Below are positions 1-4,986 of a stretch of 6,904 nt of DNA, piece after piece (position 1 is the stretch's first letter; each line of letters opens with the position of its first letter). The position numbers and the translations under genes were made by a program. The DNA is from Akkermansiaceae bacterium (lineage in GTDB: Bacteria; Verrucomicrobiota; Verrucomicrobiia; Verrucomicrobiales; Akkermansiaceae): contig JALZUH010000166.1 of assembly GCA_023301645.1 (NCBI GenBank), forward strand, positions 1 through 6,904, read 5' to 3'. A model generated the notes under the pieces. It saw nothing but the letters and a program-made list of their open reading frames with translations, was not told the origin of the DNA and did no database searches.

Positions 1-48
1 TCAACGGTTTTGAAGACCGCGGCGACCACCAGGCACGCTTCACTCTCC
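1..48 (-). tRNA. selC: Selenocysteine tRNA (anticodon UCA), 5' half, cut by window edge
   Basis: This is the 5' half of tRNA-Sec, which carries selenocysteine to in-frame UGA codons with SelA, SelB and a SECIS element. Read on the minus strand it starts at base 48 with GGAGAGTG, a candidate 8-base acceptor strand, followed by AA and a D-arm whose CCTGGTGG core is typical of bacterial tRNA-Sec. The anticodon arm is GCGGT-CTTCAAA-ACCGT: a 5-bp stem (one G-U pair) and a 7-base loop with U33 and anticodon UCA (complement at 11-13), in the same loop sequence as E. coli selC. The linker TGA then begins the variable region and the window ends. The D-stem needs one bulged base to reach 6 bp, which is odd. 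The T-arm, variable arm and acceptor 3' strand lie outside, so the 8-bp acceptor cannot be verified. A UGA-suppressor or tryptophan tRNA is the main alternative, but the D-arm argues for Sec. Confidence 0.88.
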
Positions 49-57
49 TTTTGGAGA
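44..57 (-). other. Hairpin joining the tRNA-Sec leader to its acceptor strand
   Basis: Minus-strand TCTCC-AAAA-GGAGA forms a perfect 5-bp hairpin with a four-base loop. Its 3' arm is the first five bases of tRNA-Sec; its 5' arm lies in the predicted leader. In the precursor RNA this would compete with the acceptor stem and cover the RNase P cleavage site. The complementarity is seen directly; any role is inference. Confidence 0.4.
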
Positions 58-65
58 TGCGGGGT

Positions 66-93
66 AAGTTAGTGCTTCTTGGGGGTTTGTCAA
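66..93 (-). promoter_or_regulatory. Promoter of the selenocysteine tRNA gene
   Basis: On the minus strand a perfect -35 box TTGACA (88-93) is followed after 16 bases by TAACTT (66-71), a weak -10 box. Transcription would begin near base 59, giving a leader of about 10 bases before the tRNA 5' end at 48, which is a usual arrangement for a tRNA gene. The position supports both the promoter and the tRNA call. The -10 box matches the consensus at only three positions, so the exact start is uncertain. Confidence 0.55.
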
Positions 94-216
94 TGGAAGG
101 TTGGTTTCTTTGGTGGGGGTTTTTTCTCGGTGGTTGTGCGGGGCTTACTTTGTGGAAGAATGCTATTGCCAGTGCATAGCTGGGCTGTCTTTATGTGCTC
201 GGTCACTAGTCACTCT

Positions 217-257
217 TTGATTCACTGCTTTTTTAACACTAGGCTGACCATTTTAAT
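217..257 (+). promoter_or_regulatory. Candidate promoter of the 2-oxo acid dehydrogenase operon (weak)
   Basis: The operon needs a promoter in the 94-272 region, which contains no convincing gene. Candidate elements are TTGATT at 217-222 (possible -35) and TTTAAT at 252-257 (five of six matches to a -10 box), but they are too far apart to work as one pair. TTTAAT alone would give a leader of about 9 bases before the ATG at 273. A second reading pairs TTGATT with TAGGCT at 240-245, a poor -10 box. The region directly upstream of the start (250-272) is A+T rich, consistent with a promoter, but no site is firmly assigned. Confidence 0.22.
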
Positions 258-272
258 TACTTTATCACTTAT

Positions 273-1277
273 ATGGATATCAACATAGAGGCTCTGGATC
301 GCGATCATGTGCGTGATGTGTTCCGAGCGATGCTTACGTCTCGTATCTTAGAGAATAAGCTGGGGAGTCTGTATAAGGCGGGTAAGATCGTGGGTGGTGT
401 GTATCTGGGGAAGGGTCAGGAGGCTGTAAGTGCTTCGCTGGCTGCTGGTCTGGTGCAGGGGCAGGATGTTTATGCGCCTTTGATCCGTGATCAGGCGGGG
501 CGAGTTGCTTTTGGTGAGGATGTGCTGGATTGCACGCGGACGTATTTGGGCTCTGTTGAGGGGCCGATGCGGGGGCGTGATGGTAATATCCATCGCGGTA
601 GACCTGCTGATGGCATGCTGGCGATGATTTCTCACTTGGGGTCAGCTATTTCTGCGATTTGTGGTATGCTCGTGGCTAAGCGCTTGCGCGGGGCTATGGA
701 TGGTGTGGTGGGTGCTACTTGTGTGGGGGACGGTTGCACGTCGACTGGGGCATTCCATGAGGGTTTAAACACAGCGGCTGTGGAGGGGCTTCCTCTGGTG
801 CTGACTGTGGCGAATAATCAGTATGCGTATTCGACTCCTAATGATCGGCAGTTTGCCTGCGAGGATCTGGTGGATAAGGCTGTGGGCTATGGTGTCCGTG
901 GTCATCGTGTCGATGGCACTGATATGCTGGCATGTATCGTGACGATGCAGGATGCTGTGAGTCGCGCGAGAGCTGGCGAGGGGCCTCAGCTAGTGGTGGC
1001 TTCGATGCTGCGTCTTACAGGACATGGCGAGCATGATGATGGTTCTTATGTGGATGATGGCTTGCGATCTTCTGAGCTGGGGCGCGATAGTATCGATGTC
1101 GGGCGTGGCCAGATGATTGAGCATGGTTTCGCCGATGAGGCGGAGATTGCTGCGTGGGAGGTGGATATCGCTGAGTCTGTGCAGGCTGCAGTAGCACAGG
1201 CGCAGAAGGAGAGTGGGCCAGATCCTTATGCGGATGACTGGACTGCGTATGCTAATGGGGCACTCCAAAATGGATAA
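273..1277 (+). CDS. 2-oxo acid dehydrogenase complex, E1 subunit alpha (thiamine diphosphate-dependent)
   Basis: Alpha subunit of the E1 component, which with E1 beta decarboxylates a 2-oxo acid on thiamine diphosphate (ThDP) and passes the acyl group to lipoyl-E2 in the cytoplasm. The 334-residue length is normal for the family. Visible motifs: GKGQEA (46-51) near the N-terminus; the ThDP/Mg motif GDG (152-154) followed by NN (181-182); and the C-terminal active-site loop GHGEHDD (250-256). NNQYAYSTP (181-189) resembles the NNGYAISTP of branched-chain 2-oxo acid dehydrogenases more than the matching pyruvate dehydrogenase segment. The ATG is preceded by an A+T-rich stretch with no Shine-Dalgarno sequence, and the protein begins as relatives do. 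It is the first gene of the operon; only six bases (all T) separate it from E1 beta. Pyruvate, branched-chain oxo acids or acetoin are possible substrates. Confidence 0.93.
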   Translation: MDINIEALDRDHVRDVFRAMLTSRILENKLGSLYKAGKIVGGVYLGKGQEAVSASLAAGLVQGQDVYAPLIRDQAGRVAFGEDVLDCTRTYLGSVEGPMRGRDGNIHRGRPADGMLAMISHLGSAISAICGMLVAKRLRGAMDGVVGATCVGDGCTSTGAFHEGLNTAAVEGLPLVLTVANNQYAYSTPNDRQFACEDLVDKAVGYGVRGHRVDGTDMLACIVTMQDAVSRARAGEGPQLVVASMLRLTGHGEHDDGSYVDDGLRSSELGRDSIDVGRGQMIEHGFADEAEIAAWEVDIAESVQAAVAQAQKESGPDPYADDWTAYANGALQNG

Positions 1278-1283
1278 TTTTTT

Positions 1284-2255
1284 ATGAGCGATGTGACTTA
1301 CATAGACGGTATTCATGCCGCATTAAATAAGGCGTTGGCTGACGATCCTTCCGTTTTTCTTTACGGGCAGGATATTGGTAAGTTCGGTGGTGCTTTTAAG
1401 GCGACTAAGGGATTACAGGATCTGTATCCTGGCCGTGTGCTCGATGCCCCTATTAGTGAGGATGCGATGGCTGGATTGGCGATCGGTGCGGCTATTGAGG
1501 GGGCTAGGCCTGTGCTTGAGATGCAGTTTGCTGATTTCTCGTCGGTTGCTTTTAATCAGATTGTTAATCATGCGGCGACGCACTTCTACAGGACTGGTGT
1601 GCCAGTGCCGATGACGGTGCGCTTGCCTTCGGGCGGGACTCCTGGCTCTGGGCCATTTCATAGCCAGAGTATGGAGTCACTGTATGCGCATTACCCCGGG
1701 CTAGTGGTGGTAACACCTGCTACTGTGGCAGATGCGTATTCGATGCTGCTGGATTCCATCGCGATGGATGATCCTGTGATCTACTGCGAGCATAAGTTCC
1801 TTTATAGGTGGCTTAAGTCGGAGTCGTTTGAGGGGGATTATTTGCCGATTGGTAAGGCGAGGATTACTCGTCCGGGTAAGCATGCTACGGTGGTGACTTA
1901 TAGTGCGATGGTCCATGAGGCTGTGCGCGCGGCTGAGATCTTGCAGGCCGAAGGTGGCTGGGAGATTGAGGTGGTAGACCTGCGCTCGGTGAAGCCGCTT
2001 GATACTGATACGGTGATTGCGTCTGTAGCTCGCACCGGGAGATTGCTCGCTTTGGGTGAGGCATTCCCGTGGGGTGGGGTGACGGCTGAGGTGGTGTCTC
2101 GCGTGTGTGCAGATGGTTTCCACCTGCTGGATGCTCCACCTGTTAGGCTAAATGCGAAGGATACGCCTATTCCCTATCATCCTAAGCTTTGGTCAGCTCA
2201 TCGACCTACTCCTGAATCGATTGTTCATGCTTTGCGTAAGTTGTTGAACTACTAA
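1284..2255 (+). CDS. 2-oxo acid dehydrogenase complex, E1 subunit beta
   Basis: Beta subunit of the ThDP-dependent E1 heterotetramer; it completes the active site and takes part in binding E2. At 323 residues it is full length. It carries PISED (56-60) with the conserved glutamate (E59) that activates ThDP, the FHSQSMES segment with the active-site histidine H126, then H136 and PGLVVVTP, and the C-terminal transketolase-type domain with DLRSVKPLD (232-240). GPFHSQS (123-129) and EHKFLYR (169-175) look like the branched-chain dehydrogenase E1 beta rather than the pyruvate type, which usually has QHSQ and a different segment at the second site. The ATG follows the E1 alpha stop after TTTTTT, with no Shine-Dalgarno sequence, so translation may be coupled. 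The E2 gene starts 30 bases after its stop. Confidence 0.93.
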   Translation: MSDVTYIDGIHAALNKALADDPSVFLYGQDIGKFGGAFKATKGLQDLYPGRVLDAPISEDAMAGLAIGAAIEGARPVLEMQFADFSSVAFNQIVNHAATHFYRTGVPVPMTVRLPSGGTPGSGPFHSQSMESLYAHYPGLVVVTPATVADAYSMLLDSIAMDDPVIYCEHKFLYRWLKSESFEGDYLPIGKARITRPGKHATVVTYSAMVHEAVRAAEILQAEGGWEIEVVDLRSVKPLDTDTVIASVARTGRLLALGEAFPWGGVTAEVVSRVCADGFHLLDAPPVRLNAKDTPIPYHPKLWSAHRPTPESIVHALRKLLNY

Positions 2256-2285
2256 TTTTTCTGTTTATTTTAAGACTCTTTAATC

Positions 2286-3524
2286 ATGCCTAAAGTCCCT
2301 ATTCTCATGCCACAGCTTGGCGAATCTATCGCGGAGGCGACTATTAATCGCTTATTCATCGCCCTTGGTGATACGGTGTCACCTGATCAAGAGGTGATCG
2401 AGGTGGAGACTAATAAGGCAACAATGGGGGTGAATTCCCTATGTGCTGGTGTGGTCAGTGAGTTGATCGCAGAAGAGGGAGTGAGCTATGCTGTGGGTAG
2501 TGTGCTGGGTATCCTAGAGGTGACTCAGGAGGAGCTAGACCGCACCGGTGAGACGGCGATGGATGATGCTGCATCGAGCTCATCTGATACGGCTTCTGCC
2601 TCTACTGCTGCGAGCGATGATGATAATTTACACTTTAAGACTGAGGATACGGGCTACCGTGAGCCAGTGCGGGTGGAGCCTAATGTAAAGGGCTTACCTG
2701 TCCCTACTGGTAAAGGTGGGGCTCATTACATTTCGCCACGTATGAGGGCAAGAATGACGGAGCTAGGGCTACGCGCGGCTGATATCTCAGCCATTACGGG
2801 TAGTGGTGGCGGCGGTCGCGTGACCGTTGAGGACTTAGAGGCATTTCTAGAGCATATTGATACTTGGCCACGGACGAAGGCTTCTCCTATGCGCTTGGCT
2901 GTGGCTGATGCGATGCGTCGTAGCTGGACACGTCCACTTGCTACGGTGGCGCGTCCATTGGTGATGGATAAGATCCTCGACCATCGACGTAGTCAGGCTG
3001 TGAAGCCTGGGCCTGCACTGTATATTTTACGAGCTTTGGCGATGGCCTTGGCTGAGAACCCTACGACGGCAGGTTACTTGATCGGTGAGAATGTGGTGCA
3101 CCCACGGGCTTTCGATATCGGGGTGGCTGTGCAGGTGGATGATGGGGTGCTCGTTCCGATCATTCGTAATGCTGATTCGAAGTGTCTTAGCGAGCTTGTT
3201 GAGGAGTATAATCGCCTCGTTGAGCTGGCTCGCGCTCGAAAGCTACCTGAGGATGCCATCAAGCATGGTATTGCTACGGTGACGAATTTTGGCACCTTTG
3301 GGCTGACATGGGGGACTCCGATCCCGCTGCCTAATGAGACGCTGATTCTGGGTCTGAGTGCTGGTGTGAAGCGCCCTGTCTGGAGTGATCAGACGGGCAC
3401 ATTTATACCTGTGACTGAGGCGGAAATGGATCTTACCTTTGACCACCGCGTGGTCGATGGCGGTGGTGCAGGGATGCTGCTTAATCGCATTTCCGAGCTA
3501 CTGCAGAAGCCTGAGCTACTCTGA
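2286..3524 (+). CDS. 2-oxo acid dehydrogenase complex, E2 component (dihydrolipoamide acyltransferase)
   Basis: Core-forming E2: its lipoyl arm takes the acyl group from E1 and the catalytic domain moves it to coenzyme A. Domains over 412 residues: one lipoyl domain (about 3-79) with lipoylated K44 in ETNKA; a Ser/Ala/Thr/Asp-rich flexible linker (about 88-117); the E1/E3-binding peripheral domain (about 147-188, ISPRMRARMTELGL and GSGGGGRVTVEDL); and the CoA-acyltransferase domain (about 196-412) ending in DHRVVDGG, with catalytic H387 and D391. The usual lipoyl motif is ETDKA; here it has Asn for Asp. The catalytic domain segment TPIPLPNETLILGLSAG is complete, so nothing suggests decay. The ATG has no Shine-Dalgarno sequence. 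It is the last gene of the operon, and its 3' end overlaps the convergent YceI gene by 9 bases. Acyl specificity is not readable from sequence alone. Confidence 0.94.
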   Translation: MPKVPILMPQLGESIAEATINRLFIALGDTVSPDQEVIEVETNKATMGVNSLCAGVVSELIAEEGVSYAVGSVLGILEVTQEELDRTGETAMDDAASSSSDTASASTAASDDDNLHFKTEDTGYREPVRVEPNVKGLPVPTGKGGAHYISPRMRARMTELGLRAADISAITGSGGGGRVTVEDLEAFLEHIDTWPRTKASPMRLAVADAMRRSWTRPLATVARPLVMDKILDHRRSQAVKPGPALYILRALAMALAENPTTAGYLIGENVVHPRAFDIGVAVQVDDGVLVPIIRNADSKCLSELVEEYNRLVELARARKLPEDAIKHGIATVTNFGTFGLTWGTPIPLPNETLILGLSAGVKRPVWSDQTGTFIPVTEAEMDLTFDHRVVDGGGAGMLLNRISELLQKPELL

Positions 3525-4142
3525 TGCTGATTTCTTGGCGGTGAGGTCGAGCTCAAGCACGAATTCGTCGCGGATGAGGTCGTCTTTCCTACCGGGATAG
3601 CTGATGCCCCACTGCTGGCGATTGATGTCGAACTTGGAGGTGAGGTTAATGGTGTCAGCGGTTTGCTCGACGGTGGCTGGGAAGGTGATGTTATTGGTGA
3701 TGCCTACCATGGTGAGGTTTCCTGAGAGGTCGTAGCCGTTTTCGGTTTTGCTAAATTGGGTAACGCTGAAGGTTGCTTCAGGGAATTTGGCGACATTGAA
3801 GAAGTCTTCGTTTTTGAGGTGACCGGTGAGCTTGTCCTTGCTGGTGGTGATACTGTTCATGTCGATGGTGAATTCACCGCTGACGGGGGTGCCTGCGTCG
3901 ACTTTGAAGCTGCCGTTGAAGGTTTTGAAACTTCCGCTTTGGCTGCCTGTGACCTTGGAGCCTGTGAAGTTGATCGTGGAGCTAGGGTCGAAGTGGTAGC
4001 TCTCAGCAGTGGCTGAGGCGGTGGCGACTTCTTGCTGGGTGTCGACTTTGGCGTCGGTGGTCTGGTCAGCTGGGTTGTCACATGATGTGATGGCGAGGCT
4101 GAGTGATAGGGCGGCGGTGAGCTTAGTGGCGTGGTGTTTCAT
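3516..4142 (-). CDS. YceI-family lipoprotein
   Basis: Small envelope protein with a YceI domain, a lipocalin-like beta-barrel that in characterised members binds polyisoprenoid lipids; the physiological role is usually unknown. The N-terminus is a lipoprotein signal: KHH, a hydrophobic stretch (8-18) and lipobox ITSC with C21 as the lipidated residue. D22 follows; Asp at this position causes inner-membrane retention in E. coli, but this may not apply here. A low-complexity Asp/Thr/Ala tether (22-47) leads to the domain (about 48-202), with GSQSGSFKTFNGSF (66-79), HLKNEDFFNVAKFPEATF (108-125) and FDINRQQWGISYPGR (171-185), all classic YceI signatures. Length of 208 is normal. The start lies 34 bases after the DPBB gene stop and is probably the third gene of the nadB operon. 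No Shine-Dalgarno sequence is visible; the leader is C/A-rich with a repeat. Confidence 0.92.
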   Translation of the reverse strand: MKHHATKLTAALSLSLAITSCDNPADQTTDAKVDTQQEVATASATAESYHFDPSSTINFTGSKVTGSQSGSFKTFNGSFKVDAGTPVSGEFTIDMNSITTSKDKLTGHLKNEDFFNVAKFPEATFSVTQFSKTENGYDLSGNLTMVGITNNITFPATVEQTADTINLTSKFDINRQQWGISYPGRKDDLIRDEFVLELDLTAKKSASE

Positions 4143-4147
4143 GGTTG

Positions 4148-4171
4148 GTTGTGTGTTGGGCGTTGTGTGTT
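4148..4171 (-). repeat. Two direct copies of AACACACAAC in the YceI leader
   Basis: Read on the minus strand, the 10-mer AACACACAAC occurs twice (4171-4162 and 4157-4148), separated by GCCC, in the 34-base gap upstream of the YceI start codon. The second copy ends five bases before the ATG (4142). The stretch has no Shine-Dalgarno motif and is almost free of G. It may be an unstructured C/A-rich ribosome entry region or a protein site; alternatively it is a simple tandem duplication. The repeat is seen directly; any function is inferred. Confidence 0.7.
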
Positions 4172-4176
4172 AGTTA

Positions 4177-4977
4177 TTAGCGTTTTTGATATTGTGAGTC
4201 TCTGGCTTCGCGCAGGTATTTGATGTAGCTTTGCTCGGCGCGGTAGTCTGGATCTTGGCTGGGGTAGAGAAAGGGGTTGTTTGTGCCGTATTGTGACCAT
4301 GGGCCTCGCGGCACGTTTTTAAAGCTCATGAAGCGCCACTGGACTTTACGACCAGATTTCACCCCTAGGTAGTCGCGGATTGCGGGTGAGAGGTCGATGC
4401 CTGCTTGGTTGTTCTTTTGGTTTTTGGGTCGGCTGTTGCCGAAGACGTAGGCGTGGTCGTCGGTGTTGAAGGGGCCGCAGTCTTCCCACTGGGCGTAGCA
4501 GCTTTTGTTGTTATAGCGGATTTCGAGCCACCTGCCTTTGAGGGCGGTTTTGCCGGGGCGCTTGTCGGCTCTACGGTTCCACCAGTAGATGTATTTTTCT
4601 GCGTAGGGGCAGTGGGTGTTATAGCTTTTGGAGTCGTTGTAGGGGAGGGCGATGTAGAAGGGGTTGAGCTTTGGGGTGAAGTTCTTCGGGCGGTATCCTA
4701 TGCGTGCTGAGGGATTGGGGTTATCAAAGCCACCGTAGTTTTTCTCCCATTGGGTGTCCCATGAGCTGGCGTGATTGGGCGTGGGGTTCTTGGCACTGGG
4801 GCTTTCGCCAATCCAGAAGATGGTGGCGGTGATATTGGTGCGCCAGGGGTAGATGACATTGAAGGGGTCGTTGCTCAGCTGGGGGGTGTTGATGGTTTGC
4901 CCAGTAGCAGTGTGCCACGGGCATAGCAGGAGACTATACAGGAGTGCTGTGAGTAGTATGCTGAGGGATGGGTTCAT
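4177..4977 (-). CDS. Secreted protein with RlpA/expansin-like double-psi beta-barrel motifs
   Basis: I do not recognise a named family for the whole protein. The first 26 residues look like a signal peptide (hydrophobic 6-20, possible cut after ATG at 24-26), so it is probably exported. The mature part is rich in Trp, Tyr, Asn and Pro. Residues 159-205 carry SCYAQWEDCGPF (159-170) and GIDLSPAIRDYLGV (193-206), matching the DRGPF...IDLS.AA..LG pattern of double-psi beta-barrel proteins such as RlpA and expansins, which act on or bind cell-wall glycans. The catalytic-type Asp of that pattern would be D166 (in WEDCGPF), followed by D195. Mature cysteines C123, C160 and C167 could include a disulfide, fitting an exported location. 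The start is 9 bases after the nadB stop, so the two are probably co-translated. A cell-wall role is inference; a nonenzymatic binding protein is equally possible. Confidence 0.8.
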   Translation of the reverse strand: MNPSLSILLTALLYSLLLCPWHTATGQTINTPQLSNDPFNVIYPWRTNITATIFWIGESPSAKNPTPNHASSWDTQWEKNYGGFDNPNPSARIGYRPKNFTPKLNPFYIALPYNDSKSYNTHCPYAEKYIYWWNRRADKRPGKTALKGRWLEIRYNNKSCYAQWEDCGPFNTDDHAYVFGNSRPKNQKNNQAGIDLSPAIRDYLGVKSGRKVQWRFMSFKNVPRGPWSQYGTNNPFLYPSQDPDYRAEQSYIKYLREARDSQYQKR

Positions 4978-4986
4978 CGGCTTTAC

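Noticed and set aside
3..179. Plus-strand open frame of 58 codons at the left edge, possibly the end of an upstream gene
   Set aside because: It overlaps the minus-strand tRNA-Sec and its promoter, resembles no family, and its second half is a low-quality Gly/Trp/Leu run expected in G+T-rich DNA.
171..199. 9-bp hairpin AGTGCATAG/TTATGTGCT upstream of the operon
   Set aside because: It depends on four G-U pairs and has no T-run after it, so it is not a convincing terminator or riboswitch.
79..288. Plus-strand 69-codon frame running into the E1 alpha start
   Set aside because: It starts with TTG, covers the selC -35 box, resembles no family and overlaps the well-supported E1 alpha gene in another frame.
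1701..2123. Minus-strand 140-codon frame opposite E1 beta
   Set aside because: It is rich in His, Arg and Ser, resembles no family, and lies over conserved E1 beta sequence.
3522..3530. TGA TGC TGA at the end of E2 as selenocysteine codons, given the selC gene
   Set aside because: The E2 catalytic domain ends normally at this point after DHRVVDGG and the usual final helix; no SECIS-like hairpin directly after the TGA was evident.
4405..4710. Plus-strand 101-codon frame opposite the DPBB gene, rich in Val, Gly and Ala
   Set aside because: It is antisense to a better gene and its composition is what the strong G+T bias of the plus strand would produce.
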